Source: Burkholderiales bacterium
GTDB taxonomy: Bacteria; Pseudomonadota; Gammaproteobacteria; Burkholderiales; Usitatibacteraceae
Direction: 5' to 3'
DNA: 64,000 nucleotides
Assembly (NCBI GenBank): GCA_019634955.1
Contig: JAHCAK010000012.1
Coordinates: 31,621 to 95,620, forward strand
Shown here: positions 54,654 through 62,407 of the stretch, one piece after another
How positions within the stretch are numbered: the stretch's first letter is position 1
Layout of the letters: each line of letters starts with the position of its first letter
Notes under the pieces: generated by a model
What the model saw: the letters and a program-made list of their open reading frames with translations, nothing else
Databases searched by the model: none
What the model was told of the DNA's origin: nothing
Translations under genes and position numbers: made by a program

Positions 54654-55577
54654 ATGATTCGGCTGGACATCCCCTCGCTGGAGATCTTCGTCGCCGCCGT
54701 CGACGAGAAGAGCCTGTCGCGCGCCGCGGAGCGCGAGAACGTGGTGACCTCGGCGGCGAGCAAGCGCGTGGCGGAGCTGGAGCGGCAGGTGGGCACGCTG
54801 TTGCTGCGGCGGCACGGCCGTGGCGTCGAGCCCACGCCGGCGGGCGCCGTGCTCTACCAGCGCGCCAAGGCGATCCTGCGCAGCCTCCGGCTCGCCGAGG
54901 ACGCGGTGGCCGCCTTCTCGCCGCAGGGCGTGCCCAAGGTGCGGCTCGCGGCCAACCGATCCACGATCATCCAGTTCCTGCCCGCCGACATCGCCGGGTT
55001 CCTCGCCGAACAGCCGGGCACGCACGTCGACCTGCTGGAGCGCGTGAGCGGCGACATCCCGCGACTCGTGATCGAGGGCGAGGCCGACCTGGGCATCTAC
55101 CACGCGACTTCCGCCTCCCCGGGCGTGGCCTCGTTCCCCTACCGCACCGACCACGTGACGCTCGTCGTGCCGCGGCGCCATCGCCTCGCGGGCCGCGAGT
55201 CCGTGTTCCTCGAGGAGGCCATCGACGACGACTTCATCGGCTACTTCCCGCGCCACTCCTACGAGGCCTTCCTCGACCTCGCCCAGCGCAGCCTCTCGCG
55301 CCCGCTCGCGGTGACCTTCCAGGTGCGCGACTACGAGGCGCGCTGCAGCATGGTGGCCGAGGGGCTGGGCATCGCCATGATCCCGGAGCAGGTCGCGCAG
55401 GCGCACATCAAGTCGCTGGGCCTCGTCCGGCTGGGGCTCGAGGACGACTGGGCCACGCGCCAGTTCTTCGTCTGCGTGCGCGATGAAGCGAGCCTCGCGG
55501 CGCCCGCGGCGGCGCTCCTCGCCTTCCTGTCCGGCACCGGCAAGGCACGGCCCGCGCGGGCCGGGAAGCGGCGATGA
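54654..55577 (+). CDS. LysR-family regulator
   Basis: The product is 307 residues. The N-terminal HTH is LEIFVAAVDEKSLSRAAERE followed by SAASKRVAELERQVG. The effector domain spans about 90-295 and the C-terminus is basic. A TAGAAT at 54619-54624 may be its -10 box. It overlaps the following prpF-like gene by 4 bp (ATGA) and follows the catabolic arm, so it may regulate either or both. Effector unknown. Confidence 0.9.
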   Translation: MIRLDIPSLEIFVAAVDEKSLSRAAERENVVTSAASKRVAELERQVGTLLLRRHGRGVEPTPAGAVLYQRAKAILRSLRLAEDAVAAFSPQGVPKVRLAANRSTIIQFLPADIAGFLAEQPGTHVDLLERVSGDIPRLVIEGEADLGIYHATSASPGVASFPYRTDHVTLVVPRRHRLAGRESVFLEEAIDDDFIGYFPRHSYEAFLDLAQRSLSRPLAVTFQVRDYEARCSMVAEGLGIAMIPEQVAQAHIKSLGLVRLGLEDDWATRQFFVCVRDEASLAAPAAALLAFLSGTGKARPARAGKRR

Positions 55578-57436
55578 CGCAGCGGCGCATCCCCGCCGTG
55601 TACCTGCGCGGCGGCACCAGCAAGGGCGTGTTCTTCCACGGGCGCGACCTGCCGGCGGACCCGGCCGAGCGCGAGCGCGTGCTGCTGCGCGTCACGGGAA
55701 GCCCGGACCCGTACGGCAAGCAGATCGACGGCATGGGGGCGGCCACTTCCAGCACGAGCAAGGTGGTGGTGATCACGCCGTCGGCGCGGCCGGATTGCGA
55801 CGTGGACTACCTCTTCGGCCAGGTCGCCATCGACCGCGCGGCCATCGACTGGAGCGGCAACTGCGGCAACCTCACCAGCGCCGTGGGCCCGTTCGCGGTC
55901 TCCGAAGGGCTCGTCGCGGCCCCGCGCGAGGGCACGGCGGTCGTGCGCATCTGGCAGGCCAACATCGGCAAGCGCATCGTGGCGCACGTGCCGGTGAAAG
56001 GCGGCGAGGTGGTGGAGGAGGGCGACTTCGCGCTGGACGGCGTCACCTTCCCATCGGCCGAGATCCGGCTGGAATTCCTCGACCCGGGCGGCGGGGACGA
56101 GGGCGGCGAGGGCGGGGCGCCCTTTCCCACCGGCCGCGTCGTCGACACCCTCGAGGTGCCCGGCGTGGGCCCCATCGAGGCCACGCTCGTCACGGCGGGC
56201 AATCCCACCGTGTTCGTGGAGGCGAAGGCCCTGGGGCTCGCCGGCACGGAGCTGCAGGGCGACGTGAACGGGGACAAGGCGCTCCTCGCGCGGCTGGAGT
56301 CGGTGCGCGCGCAGGGCGCCGTGGCCATGGGGCTCGCGGCGAGCGCGGCGCAGGCCACGCGCGACCGGCCGGCCACGCCCAAGCTCGCCTTCGTGTCGCC
56401 GCCGCAGTCGTACACGGCTTCCGACGGCAAGCGCGTGGAAGCCGCGGACCTCTCGATCACGGCGCGCATCCTTTCCATGGGCGTGCTTCACCACGCGATG
56501 ACGGGCACGGGGGCGGTGGCCATCGCCGTCGCCGCGGCGATCCCCGGAACGATCGTGCACCGCGCGCTGCGCCCGGGCAGCGATCCCGCGCGCACCGTGT
56601 TCGGCCATCCCTCCGGCACCCTCGCCGTCGGCGCCGAGGCTGTGCAGGAGGGCGGGCAGTGGAAGGTCGCCAAGGCGGTGCTGAGCCGCAGCGCCCGCCG
56701 CCTGATGGAGGGCTGGGTGCGCGTGCCATCGCCGGAGATCGCGCCCGCGGGCGTGCTGCGCGTGGGCGTGAACTTCGGCAACCCCGTCATCGCGCAGCGC
56801 GCTGCCGACGGCACCCCGCAGGGCGTGGGCCCGGCGCTCGCGCGCGAGCTGGCGCGGCGCCTCGGCCTGCCGGTGGAGTTCGTGGCCTACGACACGGCGG
56901 GCAAGATGGCCGACGCGGCGAATTCCGGCGCGTGGGACGTGGCCTTCCTCGCCGCCGACCCGGCGCGCGCGACGGACATCGACTTCACCGCGCCCTACGT
57001 CCTCATCGAGGGCACCTACCTCGTGCGCGCGGATTCGCCGTACCGGGGCGTGGCCGATCTCGACCAGCCGGGCCGGCGCATCGCGGTGGGCAACAAGACC
57101 GCCTACGACCTCTTCCTCACGCGCGAGATCCGCCACGCGGCGCTCGAGCGCGTCGACGGCTCGCCCGCGGCCATCGAGCGCTTCGTCACGCAGGGCCTGG
57201 ATGCCGCCGCCGGCGTCCGCCAGCCGCTCGCCGCGTACGCCGCCGCGCACCACGGCCTGCGCGTGCTGGCGGAGAGCTTCATGGTGATCCGGCAGGCGGC
57301 GGCCGTGCCCCGGGGCCGGCCCGGGGCGGCGGCGGTCCTCGCCGCCTTCATCGAGGAGGCCAAGGCTTCCGGGTTCGTGAAGCACGCCCTCGAGGCGAGC
57401 GGGCAGGGTGACGTCACGCTCGCGCCTCCGGCGTGA
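55574..57436 (+). CDS. prpF: PrpF-like isomerase fused to a solute-binding-type domain
   Basis: The product is 620 residues. Residues 1-385 are a complete PrpF (about 390-397 alone): IPAVYLRGGTSKGVFFHGRD, GKQIDGMGAATSSTSKV, DWSGNCGNLTSAVGPFA, NGDKALLARLE. PrpF isomerises 2-methylaconitate and similar trans/cis acids with a diaminopimelate-epimerase-like fold. From 386 to the end the protein is an SBP_bac_3-type binding domain (VLRVGVNFGNPVIAQRAADG, FTAPYVLIEGTYLVR, RRIAVGNKTAYDLFLTRE). No signal peptide or stop separates them, so the binding domain should be cytoplasmic. The frame is continuous through the junction (about 56729). Confidence 0.88.
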   Translation: MTQRRIPAVYLRGGTSKGVFFHGRDLPADPAERERVLLRVTGSPDPYGKQIDGMGAATSSTSKVVVITPSARPDCDVDYLFGQVAIDRAAIDWSGNCGNLTSAVGPFAVSEGLVAAPREGTAVVRIWQANIGKRIVAHVPVKGGEVVEEGDFALDGVTFPSAEIRLEFLDPGGGDEGGEGGAPFPTGRVVDTLEVPGVGPIEATLVTAGNPTVFVEAKALGLAGTELQGDVNGDKALLARLESVRAQGAVAMGLAASAAQATRDRPATPKLAFVSPPQSYTASDGKRVEAADLSITARILSMGVLHHAMTGTGAVAIAVAAAIPGTIVHRALRPGSDPARTVFGHPSGTLAVGAEAVQEGGQWKVAKAVLSRSARRLMEGWVRVPSPEIAPAGVLRVGVNFGNPVIAQRAADGTPQGVGPALARELARRLGLPVEFVAYDTAGKMADAANSGAWDVAFLAADPARATDIDFTAPYVLIEGTYLVRADSPYRGVADLDQPGRRIAVGNKTAYDLFLTREIRHAALERVDGSPAAIERFVTQGLDAAAGVRQPLAAYAAAHHGLRVLAESFMVIRQAAAVPRGRPGAAAVLAAFIEEAKASGFVKHALEASGQGDVTLAPPA

Positions 57437-57448
57437 GGAGCGGCTCGC

Positions 57449-57925
57449 TCAGTCCTTGAGCCCGCGCAGCCTCAGCCGGTCGGGGATGTCCACCTCGCGC
57501 CCCGTCTCCTTGGATACCAGCATCCCGTCCACGTCGAGCACCTTGAAGCGCACGCCGTCGATTTCGCGCTCCTCGATGTACGGCTCGTAGTCCTCGAAGC
57601 GCCGCGAGGCGGCCACGAAGAGGATGTCGAGGGCGATCTCGCCTTCGGCCGCGGTGAAAAAGCCCCGGTCGAGCGACGCCTTCGCCGGGACGAAGTCGAG
57701 CCGGAGCTTGCGGCCGAGGGCGGCGAGGGCCGCGAGGAGCCGCGCGTTGTTCCTCGCGTCCACGGGGAAGAGGCAGTCGATGTCGCGCGTCATGCGCGGG
57801 AAGCCGTGCACCGCCATGGCCGCGCCGCCCAGCAGGACATAGCGGACGCGGTGGCGCTCCAGCTCGCCCAGCACGAGCAGGATGTCAGCGACGGCGGGCG
57901 CTCTTCGCTCGGGCGCGGCGGGCAT
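57449..57925 (-). CDS. Nucleotidyltransferase-superfamily protein
   Basis: The product is 158 residues. Motif YVLLGGAAMAVHGFPRMTRDIDCL carries the G-G and D-x-D signature of small nucleotidyltransferases (two parts: YVLLGGAAMAVHG and PRMTRDIDCL), and the third acid is in EIALDILFV. Such proteins occur as toxins or modifiers with an HTH partner. It overlaps the upstream HTH gene by 41 bp on the same strand, which supports a functional pair. The molecular target is unknown. Confidence 0.8.
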   Translation of the reverse strand: MPAAPERRAPAVADILLVLGELERHRVRYVLLGGAAMAVHGFPRMTRDIDCLFPVDARNNARLLAALAALGRKLRLDFVPAKASLDRGFFTAAEGEIALDILFVAASRRFEDYEPYIEEREIDGVRFKVLDVDGMLVSKETGREVDIPDRLRLRGLKD

Positions 57926-58331
57926 CGGCGAGCAGCTCCTTTTCCTCCCAGGCGTTCTTCTCGGCCCAGGTGCGGAAGTGCGGCGGGCGGCGCCGCGCCG
58001 TCATGGGCGCCAGGGCGTCGGCGGACCGCTGCAGGGAATCGAAGGCGCGAAGCGATTCGCGCATCCGCGCGGGATCGGCCCGGGCGGAGATCGCGTCGAG
58101 CCGTTCGGCGGACTCGCGGTCGCCCGCCTCGAGGCGGCGGCGCTTCGCGTCGGCGAGCAGGTGGGCGAGGAAGCGGCGCGCGATGAGCGGCATCTCGCGG
58201 CGGTCGCCGGAGGCCGGGCCGAGGGACCACTTCTCCATCGCCCGGGCGCTAACGCCGAGCGCCTCGGCGAGCCCCGGGTAGGAAAGCCCCAGCTCCCGCT
58301 TGGCGAGGCGAAGGAGGGTCACTTGGTCCAC
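57885..58331 (-). CDS. HTH protein paired with the nucleotidyltransferase
   Basis: The product is 148 residues from a GTG at 58331. LLRLAKRELGLSYPGLAEAL, then GVSARAMEKW, is an XRE/antitoxin-like HTH at the N-terminus. The C-terminal part is rich in Arg and Ala, with a charged helix at the end. The start is uncertain: no ATG precedes the HTH, and the frame can extend to 58397. A palindrome upstream suggests autoregulation. It is probably the antitoxin or regulator of a two-gene unit with the overlapping nucleotidyltransferase. Confidence 0.65.
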   Translation of the reverse strand: MDQVTLLRLAKRELGLSYPGLAEALGVSARAMEKWSLGPASGDRREMPLIARRFLAHLLADAKRRRLEAGDRESAERLDAISARADPARMRESLRAFDSLQRSADALAPMTARRRPPHFRTWAEKNAWEEKELLADARRARAKSARRR

Positions 58332-58341
58332 GCGGGCATCA

Positions 58342-58362
58342 TACCTCCCCAATGGGGTGGTA
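58342..58362. promoter_or_regulatory. Palindrome upstream of the HTH/nucleotidyltransferase pair
   Basis: TACCTCCCC-AAT-GGGGTGGTA has 9-bp arms with one mismatch, 10 bp upstream of the HTH gene start. It is a plausible operator for the HTH protein and also contains GGGGAGG on the reverse strand. Confidence 0.5.
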
Positions 58363-58439
58363 AGCAACCGCGGCCCCGGCGGGCTCCCCGCCGCCATTGC
58401 GTAGAATGGCGATGCCCCTGCGAACCGCCGTCACCTGCC

Positions 58440-59618
58440 ATGAGCTCCCCCCCTTCGCTTCCCGACCGCCTGCGCGGCCTTCTTTCCCTCGACGATTTCG
58501 AGGAGGCCGCGCGCCGCCACCTGCCGCGCCCCGTGTTCGCCTACGTGAGCGGCGGCGTGGAGGACAACGTCTCGCGCGAGGACAACCGCGCCGTGTTCAA
58601 CGAGTGGCAATTCGTGCCGCGCGTGCTGCAGGGCGTGGCGCGGCGCACGGCGGCCACGACGCTCTTCGGCCACGAGTACTCGGCCCCCTTCGGCATCGCG
58701 CCCATCGGCATCGCCGCGCTCTACGCCTACCGCGGCGACCTGGTGCTGGCGAAGGCCGCGCGCGAGGCGAACATCCCCTTCGCCATGAGCGGCTCGTCCC
58801 TCATCCGGCTGGAGGACGTGGCGCAGGCGGCGCCGGATTCGTGGTTCCAGGCCTACCTCACCGGCGACGAGGCGCGCTTCGTCCCGCTCGTGGAGCGCAT
58901 CGCCGCCGCGGGCTACCGGACGCTGGTCGTGACGGTCGACGTGCCCATGGCGGGCAACCGCGAGAACAACGTGCGCGCCGGCTTTTCCACGCCGCTTCGC
59001 CCGACGCTTCGCCTCGCCTGGGACGGCATGGTGCGGCCGCGCTGGACCTTCGGGACCTTCCTGCGCACGATCCTGCGGCACGGCATGCCGCATTTCGAGA
59101 ACAACTTCGCCACGCGCGGCGCGCCCATCCTCTCGCCCGACGTGCTGCGCGACTACTCGGACCGCGGCGACCTCGACTGGAACCACTTCTCGAGGATCCG
59201 CGCGATGTGGAAGGGGCGCGTGATCGTGAAGGGCGTCCTCGACGCGCGGGACGCGCGCATCGCCGTGGACCGCGGCGCCGACGGCCTCATCGTCTCCAAC
59301 CATGGCGGGCGGCAGCTCGACGGCGCGGTCACGCCGCTGCGCGTGCTGCCCGAGATCGTCGCCGCCTGCCCGTCGGTGCCCGTGATGTTCGACAGCGGCA
59401 TCCGCCGCGGCACCGACGTGATGAAGGCGCTCGCCCTCGGCGCCAAGTTCGTCTTCCTCGGCCGCTCCTTCGGCTACGCCGCCAGCGTCGGCGGCGAGGC
59501 GGGCGTGCGGCACGCCATCGACATCCTGCGGGTGGAGATCGAGCGGAACATGGCCATGATGGGCATCAACCGTCTCGACGAGCTCTCGCCGGCCAGCCTC
59601 CGCCGCATCAGGCCCTAG
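58440..59618 (+). CDS. FMN-dependent alpha-hydroxyacid dehydrogenase
   Basis: The product is 392 residues. It is a TIM-barrel FMN enzyme of the L-lactate dehydrogenase/glycolate oxidase family: FAYVSGGVEDNVSREDN, SAPFGIAPIGIAAL, WFQAYL, VTVDVPMAGNREN. The catalytic His and Arg are in IVSNHGGRQLDG, and the phosphate loop in FDSGIRRGTDVMKALALGA. It oxidises an L-2-hydroxyacid to the 2-oxoacid, probably delivering electrons to quinones. A TAGAAT at 58402-58407 may be its -10 box. It is convergent with the Ldh-type gene, their stops overlapping in CTAG. Confidence 0.92.
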   Translation: MSSPPSLPDRLRGLLSLDDFEEAARRHLPRPVFAYVSGGVEDNVSREDNRAVFNEWQFVPRVLQGVARRTAATTLFGHEYSAPFGIAPIGIAALYAYRGDLVLAKAAREANIPFAMSGSSLIRLEDVAQAAPDSWFQAYLTGDEARFVPLVERIAAAGYRTLVVTVDVPMAGNRENNVRAGFSTPLRPTLRLAWDGMVRPRWTFGTFLRTILRHGMPHFENNFATRGAPILSPDVLRDYSDRGDLDWNHFSRIRAMWKGRVIVKGVLDARDARIAVDRGADGLIVSNHGGRQLDGAVTPLRVLPEIVAACPSVPVMFDSGIRRGTDVMKALALGAKFVFLGRSFGYAASVGGEAGVRHAIDILRVEIERNMAMMGINRLDELSPASLRRIRP

Positions 59619-60643
59619 CCGCGCGCGGCCAGGGCCTCGAGCCTGGCGAGGAGGGCGGGGTCGAGGGCGAGGCCGTCGCGGCGGTGAAGGTCGAGGCGGT
59701 CGAGCTCGATCTCGCCGGGGAGGAGGACGGGGGCGGCGGGGTCGGCCGGCGGCGTGTCGTGGAGGATGGCGGCGAAGTCGCGCATGCGCGCGGCCAGCCA
59801 GTCGGCGGGGCCGAGGCGGGAGGCGTCGATCAGGAGGAAGAAGTGGCCGAGGTCCTGCGGCGCCTCGGGGTTCTCCGACCACGAGCTCACGCGCGTGAGG
59901 AAGGCGGCACCGGAGAGCAGCCCCGCGAAGAGGTCGACGATGAGCGCGAGGCCGTAGCCCTTGTGCCCGCCGATGGGCAGGAGGAACCCGTCGAGGGCGG
60001 CCTTCGGGTCGGTGGTGGGGTTGCCGTCGCGGTCGGTCGCCCAGGTGGGCGGGATGGCCTCGCCGCGCCTGGCGGCGTTTCGGATCTTGGCGCGAGCCAC
60101 CATCGAGAGCGCCATGTCGAGGATCACGGGCCGGCCGCCGGGGTTCGGGACGCAGAAGCCGACCGGGCTGTTGCCCAGCCGCGCCTCGCGCCCGCCCGTG
60201 GGCGCGATGGTGGTCGTGGCGTTGCTGCCGATGATGCTCGCGAACCCGGCTTCCGCCGCGATGAGGGAGTAGGGCGCCACGGGGCCGAAATGGTTGCTCG
60301 CGCGCGCGAAGACGGCGCCCACGCCGGTCTCGCGGGCGAGGGCCATCGCGGCCTCCAGCGCGCGCATGCCCACGAGCGGGCCCACGCCGTTGTCGCCGTC
60401 CACCCGGGCCATCGCGGGCGCCACGCGCTCGACGCGGATGGCGGGCCGGGCCTTGATGCCGCCCAGGTCGATGCGCTCGCCGTAGGACTCGATGCGCCCC
60501 ACGCCGTGCGTGGAGAGCCCCATCAGCTCCCCCAGCACGAGGATGCGCGCGCAGTCGGCCGCGTCGCCCGCCTCGAGCCCGAGGCCGGCCAGCGCCCGGG
60601 TGGCGAGATCCGCGAGCGCGGCCTCGGTGAGCTTCGCGCTCAC
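59615..60643 (-). CDS. Ldh/malate dehydrogenase-2 family oxidoreductase
   Basis: The product is 342 residues from a GTG overlapping the stop of the upstream Bug gene (GTGA). Family motifs are STHGVGRIESYGERI, VDGDNGVGPLVG, ASNHFGPVAPYSLIAAE and LPIGGHKGYGLALIVDLFAGLL (the last given as LPIGGHKGYGLALIVDLF). The family uses NAD(P)H for malate, ureidoglycolate, sulfolactate or other 2-hydroxyacids. Co-transcription with a Bug receptor suggests oxidation of the imported acid. The substrate is not determinable. Confidence 0.88.
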   Translation of the reverse strand: MSAKLTEAALADLATRALAGLGLEAGDAADCARILVLGELMGLSTHGVGRIESYGERIDLGGIKARPAIRVERVAPAMARVDGDNGVGPLVGMRALEAAMALARETGVGAVFARASNHFGPVAPYSLIAAEAGFASIIGSNATTTIAPTGGREARLGNSPVGFCVPNPGGRPVILDMALSMVARAKIRNAARRGEAIPPTWATDRDGNPTTDPKAALDGFLLPIGGHKGYGLALIVDLFAGLLSGAAFLTRVSSWSENPEAPQDLGHFFLLIDASRLGPADWLAARMRDFAAILHDTPPADPAAPVLLPGEIELDRLDLHRRDGLALDPALLARLEALAARG

Positions 60644-61599
60644 TCGGCCTTGATGCCGGCCGCCTTCACGACCTTGCCCCAGGTGTCGTACTCGCGCTTG
60701 ATGTAGGCGGCGAGCTCGTCGCGCGTGCCGGGAGCGGGCTCGAGGAAGTGCTTGGCGAGCTGCTCCTTCACCGAGGGGTCGTTCAGCGCCTTCACCAGCT
60801 CCTTGTTCCAGCGGTCGAGGATGGCCGGCGGCACCTTCGCGGAGGTGACGAAGGCGTACCAGTTCTCGGCCTCGAACCCGGGGTAGCCCGACTCCGCGAT
60901 GGTGGGAACGTTGGGCAGGAAGGCCGAGCGCTTGAGGCTCGTCACCGCCAGCGCCCTGAGCTTGCCGGCCTCGATGTGCGGCCCGGCGGTCGAGGGCGTC
61001 GAGTAGTACGCGCCGACGCGCCCGCCCAGCAGGTCGGTCATGGCCGGGCCGCCGCCCTTGTACGGGATGTGCACGACGTTGATGCCCGCCTTCTGGTTGA
61101 GAAGCTCGCCGGCGAGGTGCGAGGCGCTGCCCACGCCGGTGGAGGCGAAGTCGAGGCTGCCGGGCTTCGCCTTGGCGAGCGCGAGGTACTCTGCGAAGCT
61201 CTTCGCGGGCACGCCCGCGTGCACCACGAGCACGTTGGGGAAGGTGACCGCCATGGTGAGCGGCGCCAGGTCCTTGAACGGGTCGTAGGGAAGCTTCATG
61301 AGGTGCGGGGCGACCGCGAGCGGGCCCACGGAGCCCAGCAGGATGGTGTAGCCGTCCGCAGGCGCGTTGGCCACGGCCTGGTGCGCGATGTTGCCGCCGG
61401 CGCCGGCCTTGTTCTCGACCACGACGGACTGGCCGAGGTTCTCCGCCAGCTTCTTGGCGATGATGCGCGCCGCGGTGTCGGTGGCGCCGCCCGGGGCGAA
61501 GCCCACGAGCATGGTCACGGTGCGGGTCGGGAAGTCCGACTGCGCCGCGGCGGAGGCGGCGAAGGCGAGCGCGGCGGCGGCCGCGAGCAGGCGTTTCAT
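60640..61599 (-). CDS. Bug/TctC-family periplasmic receptor
   Basis: The product is 319 residues from the ATG at 61599, preceded by GAGGAG. The signal peptide is 1-22 (MKRLLAAAAALAFAASAAA). FPTRTVTMLVGFAPGGATD is the canonical ligand loop, and VENKAGAGGNIAHQAVA follows. The 30 codons upstream in frame lack homology and are excluded. It forms a unit with the Ldh-type gene and is divergent from a GntR regulator with a palindrome between them. Confidence 0.92.
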   Translation of the reverse strand: MKRLLAAAAALAFAASAAAQSDFPTRTVTMLVGFAPGGATDTAARIIAKKLAENLGQSVVVENKAGAGGNIAHQAVANAPADGYTILLGSVGPLAVAPHLMKLPYDPFKDLAPLTMAVTFPNVLVVHAGVPAKSFAEYLALAKAKPGSLDFASTGVGSASHLAGELLNQKAGINVVHIPYKGGGPAMTDLLGGRVGAYYSTPSTAGPHIEAGKLRALAVTSLKRSAFLPNVPTIAESGYPGFEAENWYAFVTSAKVPPAILDRWNKELVKALNDPSVKEQLAKHFLEPAPGTRDELAAYIKREYDTWGKVVKAAGIKAE

Positions 61600-61649
61600 G
61601 GGGTTTCTCCTCGATTGGTCGGCGGGGGCGATTGCCGCTCCGGGCAATG

Positions 61650-61668
61650 TCGTATACCATTGTATACA
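61650..61668. promoter_or_regulatory. GntR-type operator in the Bug/GntR divergent gap
   Basis: GTATAC is repeated at 61652-61657 and 61662-61667, and each copy is itself a palindrome (CGTATACCA and TTGTATACAA). TTGTATACAA-like sites are typical of FadR-subfamily GntR regulators. The site is 30 bp before the GntR start and 51 bp before the Bug start. Confidence 0.65.
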
Positions 61669-61697
61669 AGAGCCTTCCGAAGTCAAACCCGCACCCG

Positions 61698-62402
61698 ATG
61701 CCCGCCCGAAAGAAGGTCCCGGCCGCGAAGAAGCCCGCGCGCGCCCGCGGCCCCCAGCCCGCCGCCCCGCGCGCCTCGCGCGGCGACCACGCCTACGACA
61801 CGCTCTTCGCGGCGATCGAGAGCGGGCGCCTGCGCCCGGGTTCCCGGCTTCGCGAGATCGAGCTGTCCGAGTGGGTCGGCGCGAGCCGCACGCCTATCCG
61901 CGAGGCCCTGGGCCGGCTGGAAGGCGAGGGCCTCATCGCCCGCGACCCCTCGCGCGGCATGATCGTGGCCGAGTTGGACCACGGCATGGTGGCCGAGCTC
62001 TACGACATGCGCGAGGTCCTCGAGGGCACGGCCGCGGGGCTCGCGGCCCGCCACGCCTCGGAGGCGGAGATCGACGCGCTCCGGGAGCTCGCGCAGCGCG
62101 ACCGCGAGGCGGGCGACGACGCCGTGCGGCTCGCGCGCCTGAACCGACTCTTCCACGAGGCCGTGTTCCGCAGCGCGCACAACCGCTTCCTGATGCGCGC
62201 GGTGCACGCGTTGCGCCAGTCGATGGTGCTGCTGGGCCGCACCACGCTTGCCGTGCCGGGGCGGGCCGAAGTCGCCCGCGGGGAGCACGACGCCATCGTC
62301 GCCGCCATCGCGCGCCGCGACGCCGAGGCCGCCGCCGCGGCCGCCCGCGCCCACATCCGCGCCGCCTACCGCGCGCGGCTGGGCCTCCTGCTGGAGGAGT
62401 GA
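61698..62402 (+). CDS. GntR-family regulator (FadR subfamily, FCD domain)
   Basis: The product is 234 residues. A basic Ala/Pro/Lys leader (about 30 residues) precedes the winged HTH: LRPGSRLREIELSEWVGASR, then TPIREALGRLEGEGLI. The helical FCD domain carries metal-binding residues in LNRLFHEAVFRSAHN and GEHDAIVAAI. It probably controls both the divergent Bug-Ldh unit and the downstream tcuAB genes through the GTATAC palindromes. Confidence 0.9.
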   Translation: MPARKKVPAAKKPARARGPQPAAPRASRGDHAYDTLFAAIESGRLRPGSRLREIELSEWVGASRTPIREALGRLEGEGLIARDPSRGMIVAELDHGMVAELYDMREVLEGTAAGLAARHASEAEIDALRELAQRDREAGDDAVRLARLNRLFHEAVFRSAHNRFLMRAVHALRQSMVLLGRTTLAVPGRAEVARGEHDAIVAAIARRDAEAAAAAARAHIRAAYRARLGLLLEE

Positions 62403-62407
62403 GACCC

